Source: Notospermus geniculatus
Lineage: Eukaryota; Nemertea; Pilidiophora; Heteronemertea; Lineidae
Assembly: GCA_002633025.1 (NCBI GenBank)
Contig: NMRB01000256.1
Coordinates: 294,712 to 358,711, forward strand
Length of the DNA: 64,000 nt
Direction: 5' to 3'
The notes under the pieces: generated by a model
The model's input: only the letters and a program-made list of their open reading frames with translations
Databases searched by the model: none
What the model was told of the DNA's origin: nothing
Translations under genes and position numbers: made by a program
Shown here: in pieces, positions 53,056 to 62,699 of the stretch
Numbering within the stretch: position 1 is the first letter of the stretch
Layout: each line of letters starts with the position of its first letter

Positions 53056-53175
53056 CTGAGTTCTCATTAGATTTTCCTGTAGCAATCCTTTTCCTTGTTG
53101 AAACAACAACAGAAGAAAGTGGAAATCAGAAATATCGCTTATTGTAAGATTGTCATCCGCTGAATATAGCGTTAA
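53056..53175. other. Spacer
   Basis: This is a short AT-rich spacer between R3 and the triple foldback cluster. Nothing is recognised in it. Confidence 0.4.
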
Positions 53176-53327
53176 AGGCCTGAACCCACTGTCGCGTTTT
53201 CACGCCGCGGTTTCATCACTGCCCGACAAATCCTTTGTTATTTTCTCGGTCCGCTGCCTTTTAACAAAGCATTTTCTGCCGGTGCGTTTTCCCTCTGCGT
53301 GAAAACGCGTCAGTGGGTTCGGGCCTT
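53176..53327. mobile_element. Foldback AGGCCTGAACCCACTG, unit 1 of 3
   Basis: The left end AGGCCTGAACCCACTGTCGC..GTTTTCACGCCGC is mirrored by GCGTGAAAACGCGTCAGTGG..GTTCGGGCCTT. The core carries AAATCCTTTGTTATTTTCTC and CTGCCTTTTAACAAAGCATT. Confidence 0.88.
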
Positions 53328-53328
53328 T

Positions 53329-53480
53329 AGGCCTGAACCCACTGTCGCGTTTTTCCGCCGCGGTTTCATCACTGCCCGTCAAATCCTTTGTTATTTTCTC
53401 GGTCCGCTGCCTTTTAACAAAGCATTTTCTCGGTCCGGTGCGTTTTCCCGCTGCGCGAAAACGCGTCAGTAGGTTCGGGC
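53329..53480. mobile_element. Foldback AGGCCTGAACCCACTG, unit 2 of 3
   Basis: It is nearly identical to unit 1 over its length and directly adjacent. It differs by a short duplication (TTTTCTCGGTCCG before the GTGCGTTTTCC block) and point changes. This implies tandem amplification rather than separate insertion. Confidence 0.88.
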
Positions 53481-53662
53481 AGGCCTGAACCCACTTCGCG
53501 TTTTCACGCCGCGATTTCGCGCTGGCCTGTCATTTTCACAGGCAAAAGGCAATAACAAAAGATTTCTACATTGAAAAAGTGGCATCAAATTTCTATGGCC
53601 TGTGAAATCGCCGCGTTTTGTCTCTTTCCGCCACAAAAATCGCGCCAGTGGGTACAGGCCTT
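53481..53662. mobile_element. Foldback AGGCCTGAACCCACTT, unit 3 of 3
   Basis: It has the same ends (AGGCCTGAACCCACTTCGCG and CGCGCCAGTGGGTACAGGCC) but a different core (GGCCTGTCATTTTCACAGGC, ATTTCTATGGCCTGTGAAAT). It is a related but distinct element that also sits head-to-tail with the first two. Confidence 0.82.
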
Positions 53663-53664
53663 CA

Positions 53665-54745
53665 CGGCGTTGTGACTTGTTTTTCCCTAGTGTTAGCCTG
53701 TTTGTCTTCAAACAGACAGGATCTTGAAGAGATTCGAAGCGATTGTTTGAACAACTGAGGATGCGGAAACATTTCGACAGGCGCGATGGTATGCATCAAG
53801 TAGGCCTACACACATACTGCCAGTACCGCCCCCTACCAAACATTGCACTGCTGGGGAAGCTGTTGGAAGGGCTGTGTTGTGTTTTTCTTGTCGGCCTGGC
53901 GCCAATATACCTGTTCAAAGCCTGGAATGAGTGGTCTCATAGTTCAGCGTACCTCTCACCGACTTTTGATGTTCGCTTTACAACCTTCACTGGATGCGTT
54001 ACGCTATGTTTAAACGTACCTGTAGCTCGTAGAAGATTGCAAAGCGCGATTAAAGACTACTTGATGACCACTTGTATTCTCTGAATTTGTTAAACCAGTG
54101 AGAACACAGACCGTGATATCAGAACATCAGGCAGCCTCCACATCCCTCGAACTTCGAACAAGCCTATTTTCCAAGTTGCAGATTCTAGTGCGCGCTCACG
54201 AAACGACTTTTACAGGAGGTTTTCTTCACTGGATGAGGAAGGTTGATACTCCTTTAAACGTACTTGGCAGAAAACGCCTGGCTTCTCAAAGTTTTATCTA
54301 TCATGTGTGGCCTTGTCTATAAATAAAAATACTACAACGATACAAGGTTTGCTGCGGTATAAATAGTAGCATCGCCTATTTGTAGCCCATGTTATATTAA
54401 ACTATTCCTGCACTCATAACTCCAGAGGTTAAACCAACATGATCGGCCTCTTGTTTTTTTTCTAAAACAAGCCATTTGATAGAGATTTTCGTGATAATAC
54501 AACTAGCGATAGACGTGAATATACCGTACTTCAAACCTTCAATACCGATAGGCAAAGCCACAGTTGTTAAGTCATCGGCATGGTGACCGACCCTGGTATT
54601 GCCGTTACCAATGACAACAAGAAGCATTGAGGATTCTCAACGCAGCACCTGTCAAGGTCAACATGGCTGAACAAGATGAAGAATCTTTGTCGAGATTCTT
54701 CACTCGGCTTGGCAGCTTTTGGAGGAGTTCGCCTATAGTGTCCAA
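53665..54745. other. No supported gene
   Basis: A plus ORF of 113 codons (53743-54084) has a hydrophobic middle (LLGKLLEGLCCVFLVGLAPI) that could pass for a membrane segment, but there is no start context, splice or family signal. Other ORFs are shorter. I leave it uncalled. Confidence 0.3.
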
Positions 54746-54751
54746 TCTTAA

Positions 54752-55093
54752 AGGGAGACTCCACTCATTGTAAACTTTTGAATTTTTATCAATCCATGTA
54801 GACTATTGCCATGAATTGTGATGTCACTAGTGTCAATAGGGTCACGACCTTTGTAGTGAATGAACTAATACTGTGACTGCCTAGGCCTATTGGTTGTACC
54901 TTCATAAATATGCATTGAGCACTCATGACATCATGAGTGCTGTGCAATGGTCCCCTTGGGATTCAATTAAAATACTTAAAATGATGAGTTTGCTGATTTA
55001 AAAAAAAATGACGTGTTGCACATATCAATGAATTTGAATGTATTAACGATATTTCAAAAATTCAAAATTTCACACAATGAGTGGCGTCTCCCT
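54752..55093 (+). mobile_element. MITE family A, copy 6
   Basis: It begins AGGGAGACTCCACTCATTGT, ends CAATGAGTGGCGTCTCCCT, and has perfect TTAA on both sides (54748-54751 and 55094-55097). It is one of the cleanest copies. Its interior follows copies 2 and 3. Confidence 0.93.
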
Positions 55094-55097
55094 TTAA

Positions 55098-55810
55098 CCA
55101 AACCAAAGGTCGTTGTGTAAATAGAGGAGGATGCTATTGATGCCTTCTGCAGGAAATGCATGCCCGAGAAAGAAATGGAGGAACCAAGGCCTAGCGCCCA
55201 ACAGGCTGAAAAACAATACGCCCTCGACAAAGGCAACTTTTTTGGAGAGACAGACAGGAATTAGAGAAGATTGAAGATGGTGTTCCTACCTTTACGAATC
55301 ATAAGCTGCGACGCCCATTTCACTCTAATATCAGAAAATGTGAGCTCCGAGTCGATATTATTTTGTAAAAAAATAAACGTCATCCCACGCTTATACCTGT
55401 GGGATATTCATTTTACCTCTGGTTTGTTATTTTAGCCAATTCTTGTGAAAATGGACTTACATGACCGACTTCAACTCAAAACGCCGCGACGGAGTAACAC
55501 CACGACGGTGTCCTCAGCTTGACATATATAATTCGATGTTTTTATTTTCAAAATTACCATTATATTTCTGCGAGGTCACCGTCCAGGTACATCGTACTTG
55601 CATATTAGCTTACTCACCTGCTAAATGAGGTGTTTACTTCTGGCTAAATGGCCAAGTTAAAATGTTGTGATCTGTAATCTCCCATTTCAAGACCGACAAA
55701 TTGTTCACCCCGGCAGATTTCGAAATCTGTATTTGCCCTAGTTTTGAAACTCCTCGACTTCTTAAAAACATCTCAAATACCGTACCAACTCAATGAAACT
55801 TTAGTACAGC
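55098..55810. other. No gene seen; upstream of a promoter-like segment
   Basis: No element or exon is recognised. The stretch lies between MITE A copy 6 and the GC-rich segment below. Confidence 0.35.
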
Positions 55811-55814
55811 GTTC

Positions 55815-55890
55815 CCGAGCTGCCCCGCGCATGCGCAGTGCATCAGCCCGAGCTTCCGGGTCCCGGGATCGCTTCGACGAACGCACGTTG
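55815..55890 (+). promoter_or_regulatory. Candidate CpG-rich promoter with NRF1-like and ETS-like motifs
   Basis: CCCGCGCATGCGCAG contains the palindrome GCGCATGCGC (55827-55836), the core of the NRF1/erect-wing binding site. CTTCCGG at 55853 is an ETS/GABP-type core, followed by the palindrome TCCCGGGA. This combination near the start of CpG-rich DNA is typical of housekeeping, often bidirectional, promoters in animals. No TATA box or transcription start can be assigned. Confidence 0.4.
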
Positions 55891-56029
55891 TGATGTGATG
55901 TACAGCATGCTTTGAGTTCTTAATGAGATGTGCTAGAAATCGATTTTACGAGTCGTGGTAACGGTGCTTTCCCTGGCGTTGCAGGAAGGATTGTAGCTAA
56001 GGATTTCTATATTCTTACCCAAACTTGCA

Positions 56030-56321
56030 ATGGATTGCCATATGAACGGACAAGCTAGGCCTGGACACGTGGAGCAGGTGTTTGAAATTCATAACTGCTT
56101 AATTTAGGGATGCTACCGGTGTCTATTCGGTGTTGGTTCGCACTGTCTGGCTTCTCCAGACAGAAAAAAAACTCTTCATCGACTCCCAGGTTTGGATTCC
56201 CAGGGAAGCGCAGTAAAGCGTTTTGCATTCGGTCTTTCTGTTAGGCTTTGGCTTATTTTTTGTGTTTCCGCTTCGATTTTCTTCACATCCTATGTTGCAA
56301 TCGTTGTATTAGCTGTATTTG
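56030..56321 (+). CDS. Candidate two-exon start of a small membrane protein (hypothetical)
   Basis: An ATG at 56030 encodes MDCHMNGQARPGHVEQ up to GAGCAG followed by GTGTTT (a possible donor at 56078). An acceptor TTCCCAG ends at 56203. From 56204 the phase-0 continuation reads GSAVKRFAFG, then a hydrophobic run with LIFCVSASIFFTSYVAIVVL. It ends at a donor G followed by GTGAGC (56322). The model would place a membrane segment about 20 residues after the splice. It lies 150-200 bp downstream of the promoter candidate. The donor of exon 1 is weak and the protein is not recognised, so this is a hypothesis. Confidence 0.25.
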
Positions 56322-56324
56322 GTG

Positions 56325-57250
56325 AGCTTCTACTTTCGACTACCCTGGATGCTCAAATCGTTTGCATCCATTCATTTGGGTAATTTTAACATAATTAATG
56401 AAACTTTGGCTGTCTCAAGACCGATAGACATGCCTCCGATTTCCCTATTTCTCTTCGTCAAAGGTAATATCAAACCGCTGCAGATTACCAAAATATTAAA
56501 ACCTGTTGGAGAGGGATATTTGCTGGTTACTGGCAAAGCAACCCTGGGCACATTAACATATTTACGTCTGGTAGGATGTCCATATTACACGGTATACTTA
56601 CATATTTGGAACCCGGGCAACATCATCTGCATACCACACTTCCTGCTCTGAAAGTCTGGTAGAAAAAGGGGCGGTGCTTCACTCGTTTGTACCTGACGTT
56701 CAAAGAACGGCATTGTCTCAACGGATACCCCCCTATTCCCAAATTCGAGATCTTCTTCAGTTTTGCCTCATCCGGTGTTACATTAATACTGAAATATTTC
56801 GTTGCTGACAGGTAATTCTATTGGTTGCTTGGCCAGACAGCGTTCTGTCTAGACGGACCTTCCGCGTCCTTGTCCCTTTCTTTAAGGGTAAATTCGGGAC
56901 CTCTGCAGTCTGTCTGTCTTCTACAGGTTGACCACGACCGCTAGTTTTTGGTCATTGTTTCCAAATTCTTTTGTCCCAGGCGTGGTTGATGACTAATGAT
57001 CTAGGGTTCCCAACTCGTAATCCTGACGAAATAACACACGAAAGTATATATCCCTTATCACCCGAATACGTGACTGTTTGAAGTATTCCAAAGTATCTTT
57101 AGCAGCAAGTTATCCAAAAAAATATGAGAATAACGAACAGATCACAGGCTGGACAGAGGTAGGCTGCGGTTCACATCGTCCAGAATAGAGGCTTACATTG
57201 TATGATTCATGTCTGCAAGCTCCAACCGGTGTCGCGTCTTGTCTGAAGAG
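56325..57250. other. No supported gene
   Basis: If the exon model at 56030-56321 is right this would be intron. A 110-codon ORF (56319-56651) overlaps the putative donor and shows no domain. Confidence 0.3.
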
Positions 57251-57256
57251 TTTTTT

Positions 57257-57770
57257 ATTAGTAATAAGGGGCATTGCTCAATCAGCGAATTTTGATCAAA
57301 TTTGTGCAATTGGGGTACTTGGTTGTCGATTATTCGCGTTAAAAGACGTGTCGTTGAGCTCAGGCAAGTTTTTCTCTTGCACAATGTCATACAGAACGCT
57401 TACATTGCACGTTTAGAGCAATTTCGATCAAAGTTGTGCAATTTGGAAATTACTTAGGTAGTTTCCGCATCAGCGACGCCCACAATTAGTAATAAGGGCA
57501 TTGCTCAATCAGCGAATTGACCACATTTGTGCAATGAGGGCACGTTTCGTTGTCGATGTTCCTCTTTGAGACGCGCCGTTCAGCCAGTGTGAATTCTCTC
57601 TTACACAATGTCAAAAAGAATGCGTAAATTGCACGTATTGAGCCATCCTGAGGTAATCAGTGGTCGCTCCCTACGTCACCGCCCTTTAGTATGGAGCAAT
57701 TTTGATCAAAAGTTGTGCAATTTGGAAATTCCATACAGGTACTTTCGAATCTTCGACGCCCACTTCATCA
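57257..57770 (+). repeat. Two-unit tandem repeat, about 230-285 bp
   Basis: Both units start ATTAGTAATAAGGGGCATTG or a close variant and continue CTCAATCAGCGAATT. They contain TTTGTGCAAT, a CGTTGTCGAT-like block, CTTGCACAATGTCA-like and TTGTGCAATTTGGAAATT segments, and end near CGACGCCCAC. The units (57257-57484 and 57485-57770) have diverged by small indels. No coding role is seen. Confidence 0.75.
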
Positions 57771-57874
57771 GCGAGTAACGAGTTTCAGTTAGTTTCATTA
57801 TATAAAATCAAAGCAGAGGTTTTGATCCTAAAAGAACCTCAGGTGTTGCATGTCTACTCATTCTGTACCTTTTA

Positions 57875-58197
57875 GCAGCACACGTCACCATTTTCGTTGC
57901 TCGTACAGGCAATTTTCGTGGTCGGCAATTTTTGTGGCGGTTGTCGGTCTATAGCAGACGTCACCACTCAGTGGTCTCGTGTGCCGCTGGTGGCCACGCA
58001 TCACCATAACTGGCAACTACGAGCAATTTTCGTGGTGAGAAATCAAACAGGTTTGATTTTCGGCAACTTGTGGTAACTCGTGGTCACCACAGAATTTCCG
58101 TGGTGAGCGGTCGTTGCCGGCCACAGCACACTTGGCCATTTTCGTGGCGACCAGGAAAATTGCCTGTATGAGCAACAAAAGTGGTGATGTGTGCTGC
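57875..58197. mobile_element. Foldback element GCAGCACACGTCACC
   Basis: The left end GCAGCACACGTCACCATTTT..CGTTGCTCGTACAGGCAATT is mirrored by AATTGCCTGTATGAGCAACA..GTGGTGATGTGTGCTGC. The interior is full of TTTTCGTGGT and ACCAC words. The terminal GCAGCACAC is shared with 47147-47567. Confidence 0.85.
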
Positions 58198-58199
58198 AG

Positions 58200-58655
58200 G
58201 CGATAGAAATCAGAAGAGAATATTCTTCGCCCATAGAATTAACAACGCCCTCTGCTGCGGTATCCTCAAAAGTAGACGATAACGAACAAATGTACAGACG
58301 TATGCATTCTAGTAGCACAGGAAAACAAAATCCAAAAAGTACAGAATGATATACGACAGAAAAAAGACAAAATGGATGAACAATCTTCAATCCCGATTAT
58401 TTTAATAACAGAATCTTAATTGAAGAACACTTTAATGAGCGACATTGACATCACCTATTCCTTTTCAACAGGCAACATTGGTGAAAATTAAAGACGAAAT
58501 TTACTTGATTACATGTATATGCCGCCAACCGACCGCAAAATCAGCGACAGTATATTACGAAAGTCAGAAGTTCTTCAACACAAGCTTATTTTTGTTTTAC
58601 AATATATACCTGATCAGCAAAATCCACGGCTACAAAGTACTATGATGTTAACATA
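58200..58655. other. No supported gene
   Basis: No recognised gene or repeat is visible before the satellite array. A 115-codon minus ORF (58043-58390) runs into the foldback and is not credible. Confidence 0.35.
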
Positions 58656-58659
58656 CCAA

Positions 58660-59260
58660 AAACCTTGCGATACTTTTACTTAGGAATATTCCCAGCCAGA
58701 GTCCACACAATTAAGTCAACATAAATAAAACCTCTTGACACCCCTACGGAGGAAAATTCAAAGCCAGAGTCCACACAATTAGGCCAACATAACTAAAATC
58801 TTGTGACACCTTACACAGAAAATTTCAAAGCCAGAGTGCGACACAATTAGGTCAACATAACTAAAACCTCGTGACACCCTACTTCGAAAAATTCAAAGCC
58901 ATAGTCCACACAATTAGTTCAACACAACTAAAACATTGTGACACCACTGCTTAGAAAAATTTTAAGCAAGTCTGCGACACAATTAGGTCAAGTAAGCCAA
59001 CATAACTAAAACCTTACGAATCTTCTACTTGGGAAAGGTCACATCATGAGTCCATACAATTAGGTCAACATAACTAAAGCCTTGTGACACATTTACTTAG
59101 GAAAATTTAAAGCCAGATTCCACACAATTAGGCCAACATAACTAAAACCTTGTGACACTCTACTTAGGAAAATTCAAAGCCAGAGTGTGACACAATTAAG
59201 TCAACATAACTAACACCTTGTGATACCACTACTTAGAAAACCACTACTTAGAAAACTTCA
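58660..59260 (+). repeat. About 75-bp satellite array, block 1 (about 8 units)
   Basis: Typical unit words are GAAAATTCAAAGCCAGAGTC, CACACAATTAGGTCAACATA and ACTAAAACCTTGTGACACCC, then TACTTAG. Units differ by a few substitutions and small indels. The block ends in a short duplication (CCACTACTTAGAAAA twice) before element D. Confidence 0.93.
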
Positions 59261-59277
59261 TAATAATAATAAGCAAG

Positions 59278-59353
59278 AAGTCAATCTCCAGAATTCACGA
59301 ATTTTCGACCCCAACCGGGGTCTTTTTCAAGTGGAACTTTACAATCTGAAACT
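59278..59353 (-). mobile_element. Hairpin element D, copy 9
   Basis: AAGTCAATCTCCAGAATTCA, CGAATTTTC, GACCCCAACCGGGGTC (59307-59322) and TTTTTCAAGTGGAACTTTAC precede the N at 59355. On the minus strand the stems next to the core pair as AATTC with GAATT and TTCCA with TGGAG. The core itself (CTTGAAAAA) is altered. Confidence 0.82.
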
Positions 59354-59354
59354 C

Positions 59355-59355
59355 N
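59355..59355. other. Single ambiguous base
   Basis: The N interrupts AATCTGAAACTC of element D, which continues TAGAAAAGACTGAGC in the copy at 28131. Here the sequence changes abruptly after the N, as at 15718. Confidence 0.6.
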
Positions 59356-59362
59356 CACATCG

Positions 59363-59997
59363 AGGCCCATATTTTCAAAGCTGTTTTATCCGAAACCTGT
59401 TTTGACAAAAATCTGTTCTATCGTAAGAAGCATTTTAAATTCATATTTTAAAACGTTGTACTTAGTGAAACATTGTTTCAGCCAGCGTTTTAAATGTTAA
59501 AACGTGTTTTGCAGCAGTGCCAAGGCCTGTAAGTGCTAGAATAAAATGCATTTTAGCGTTAAAACTGTTTGCAAATATGGGCCTGGTGTAACCTCTGCGA
59601 GTGTTCCCCATCTATGACTGTTCCACTCCTGACTTGACAATAGGGGACAGACAGAGAAACATGTCGATCTATCTGCCAGCGTTTCCCAAACAATAAGGGG
59701 GACACACTGACCCACAGAAACACTGGCAAATATAACACCTGAGGCTGTCGATGTGACTAAAAGAAGCCGACAGGAAGTTAGACATGCCCCTACCTTGCTC
59801 TAGCTAAAACGCTTTTTATGGGAGATTTAAAATACGTTTTAGCGTTAAAACCCTTTGGGAAATGTGAAAGAAAAAATGTGTTTTGTCGGAGCGTTCTAAA
59901 ACTAAAACAAGTTCTAGGATATGATTTTTCCTAAAAACATTGTTTCACCTTTTTAAAATGTATTTTAGTGTTTAAACAGCTTTGAAAATGTGGGCCC
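59363..59997. mobile_element. Terminal-repeat element GGCCCATATTTTCAAAGC
   Basis: GGCCCATATTTTCAAAGCTG then TTTTA at the left is mirrored by AAACAGCTTTGAAAATGTGG then GCCC at the right. A partial internal end (ACTGTTTGCAAATATGGGCC, ending near 59582) suggests two joined units. The interior is AAAACG-rich (TTTTAGCGTTAAAAC twice). It interrupts the 75-bp satellite and itself holds the insert at 59586-59738. Confidence 0.75.
59586..59738. mobile_element. Degenerate GTGTAAC...TAACAC element
   Basis: GTGTAACCTCTGCGAGTGTT at the left and ACACTGGCAAATATAACAC-like sequence at the right (preceded by CACAGAA) are imperfect inverses. It shares ACTTGACAAT, CAGAGAAACA and TTTCCCAAACAAT with 29235-29397. 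Confidence 0.6.
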
Positions 59998-61105
59998 AAG
60001 AGTCCATACAATTAGGACAACATAACTAAAGCCTTGTGACACATTTACTTAGGAAAATTTAAAGCCAGAGCCCACACAGTTAGGCCGACAGAACTAATAC
60101 CTTGTGACACCAGTAATTAGAAAAGTTCAAAGCCAGATTGGGACACAATTAGGTCAACATACTAAAACCTCGTGACACCCCTACTTAGAAAAATTCAAAG
60201 CCAGAGTCCACACAATTAGGTCAACATCAAACTAAAACGTTGTGACACCACTGCTCAGAAAAAGTCAAAGCAAGAGTGCGACACAGTTAGGTCAACAACA
60301 TAACTAAAACCTCGTTACACCCTACTTAGGAAAATTCACTGCCAGAGTCCATAAAATTAGGAAACATAACTAAAAGTTTGTGACTCATTTATTTGGGAAA
60401 ATTCACAAGTAAGCCAACTTAACCAAAACTTTACGAATCTTCTACTTGGGAAAATTCACAATCAAGAATCCATACAATTAGGTGTAGGTCAACATAACTA
60501 AAGCCTTGTGACACATTTACTTAGGAAAATTTAAAGCCAGAGTCCACACAATTAGGCCGACTGAACTAAAACCTTGTGACACCACTACTTAGAAAAGTTC
60601 AAAGCCAGATTGGGGCACAATTAGGTCAACATAACTAAAATCTTGTGACACTCTACTTAGAAAAATTCAAAGCCAGAGTCCACACAATCAGGTCAACATA
60701 ACTGAAACCTTGTGACACCCTACATAGAAAAATTCAAAGCCAGAGTCCACACAATTTGGCCAACATAGGTAAAACCCTGTGGCACGGCCCCACTTCTTAG
60801 GAAAATTCACACCCACAGTCCATACAATAGGTCAACTTAATCAAAACTTACGCCGCTTCTACTCAGGAACAATCACAGCCAGATTCCACACAACAAAACC
60901 ACCATAACTAAAACGTTATGACACCACTACTTTGGACAATTCTCAGAGTCCAGGGGCCATATTTATGAAGCCTTCGCAACTTTGCGTTCACGCAAATCTA
61001 TTGTAAGGCAGCCAAACAATAGATTTGCGTGAACGCAAAGTTGCGAAGGCTTCATAAATATGGCCCCTCAGAATGCAGGCTATGATGTCAACATAACTAA
61101 AATCG
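59998..61105 (+). repeat. About 75-bp satellite array, block 2 (about 13 units)
   Basis: This continues block 1 with the same unit (GAGTCCATACAATTAGG..CAACATAACTAAAGCCTTG). Unit-to-unit divergence is higher toward the right end. The palindrome at 60952-61068 splits the last unit (TCTCAGAGTCC before it, CAGAATGCAGG after it, then ATGTCAACATAACTAAAATC). Confidence 0.92.
60952..61068. mobile_element. Near-perfect 117-bp palindrome
   Basis: AGGGGCCATATTTATGAAGC..CTTCGCAACTTTGCGTTCACGCAAATCTATTGT pairs with ACAATAGATTTGCGTGAACG..CAAAGTTGCGAAGGCTTCATAAATATGGCCCCT. The arms are about 53 bp and essentially perfect, with a loop of only about ten bases (AAGGCAGCCA). Such purity points to recent insertion or active correction between the arms. 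Confidence 0.92.
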
Positions 61106-61109
61106 CTCG

Positions 61110-62350
61110 CTTATCTATTTTTGCTAAAATCTTATTATACTCAACTCATGCAGGAAAGTTAATCTACAGACGCAATACAAAATTTACAGAGCGAACATTT
61201 ACCACGTAGAGTAACTACCATTACTATTGACGAATCAATTTTGTACATGCAGGCTCAATCAATGCCTATGTCTGTACGTTATGCTGTTCAAATGCATTTT
61301 TGGCGTTTCCGCCAAAGAGTTCAGATACTGCTGGTCTACATGAAGCTACAATGAACGTCTCTGCCATGATTGAGTTAATTAAATGCAATATCTGTAGCAG
61401 CTTGAAGTGGATGATACTTGCAACCTATCCACCGCCATACATACGTGCATATTAGTAGGAATCCGACTCTTGGATGCTACGTGATAGCTATATTTCAAGT
61501 GGGGTTGATGGGTGCAGTTCGTCGCACATGGTAGACACTGGGACCGGTGCGTCTCCGCCACGGCGACAGTGTCAGACACCAGCAGAAAACTGGCTACAGA
61601 GGCAACATTCGGCAAAATGCAGGAAGGTCAGAAAGATATTCGGCGAATGACAGGTGTTCAGGTGTCAGTATGCTCGGTTTGTCCTTCCATGTGGGGTTAA
61701 AATCCACATCTGAGTGTTTGCCGACAACGGGACATTAGGGCAAGATTTGGATGGCTACATATACAAGGAATCCTTCCTAATGGCCCCATCACACTGAGCT
61801 AGTTCTCAGTACGTTCTTGAAAATGTTGCCGAACGGGCTCAAACGGAGTGGACGTACTGGCAACTTTTTACAGTCTTTTTACGAACTTCATGGACGGGCT
61901 CGGACGGGAAGGGTGCTCCAGCACGTCGAGACATTATTTGGCCAACATTACACGTTCTAGTCCGTTTTACGATTTTTTTAGGACGGGCCGAGCCCCGTAC
62001 ATTTCGTGGCCCCACGACAGGGGCTACGGTTGAACTGGGTAGGCATTTATAGCCAATCATCATACTTACAATGATACACAAGGGGACCTCAGTGACGTGG
62101 GCCTGAAGAGAGTGTTGGCGCGGACGCCCTGTATGTATGTCCCTCTGACAAGAACCTCTTTCTTGGCAGATGTACATGTACGGACATTAGACCAAGTGGG
62201 CCAACAATTAGGCTTCGGCAACGATACCCCCTCGGTAACCTTCTCACATGGCAGGGCCTACATGTGAGTTGGAATCCTCGTATTTGGTTACGGTGCAGAG
62301 GCTACATATCGTCCCTTTGACATCGAACACAAGGGTATTGTCGCTCAACG
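61110..62350. other. No supported gene
   Basis: No gene or repeat family is recognised. ORFs of 60-112 codons on both strands (for example 61839-62177, minus) show no domain. Confidence 0.35.
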
Positions 62351-62355
62351 CAACA

Positions 62356-62696
62356 TTAGGGAGTTTAAGAAATCAAACGATAAACGTTAACTTTACGACA
62401 ACGTTATTTTTTGTAGCGAAAATGCAATATAGACAAGAGGTTAAGAAATCGCAACGTTAACGGTAACACTATTAAACGCTAACGTTATTTTTTACATTGC
62501 AAATGTACGTCAGAAATAGCGTTAGCGTTAGTGTTATCGTTAACGAAGCGGTTTCTTAACAGAATCTGGTGAATTCGCAGTATGAAAAATAACGTTGTCG
62601 TAAAGGTAACGTTTATTGTTTGATTTCAATTCGCAGTATGGAAAATAACGTTGTCGTAAAGGTAACGTTTATCGTTCGATTTCTTAAACTCCCTAA
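62356..62696. mobile_element. Terminal-repeat element TTAGGGAGTTTAAGAAATC
   Basis: The left end TTAGGGAGTTTAAGAAATCA..AACGATAAACGTTAAC pairs with the right end GTAACGTTTATCGTTCGATT..TCTTAAACTCCCTAA. A 58-bp segment (ATAACGTTGTCGTAAAGGTA...) is duplicated near the right end. GTTAAC and AACGTT words recur throughout. It is the long relative of 48751-48900. Confidence 0.88.
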
Positions 62697-62699
62697 AGC

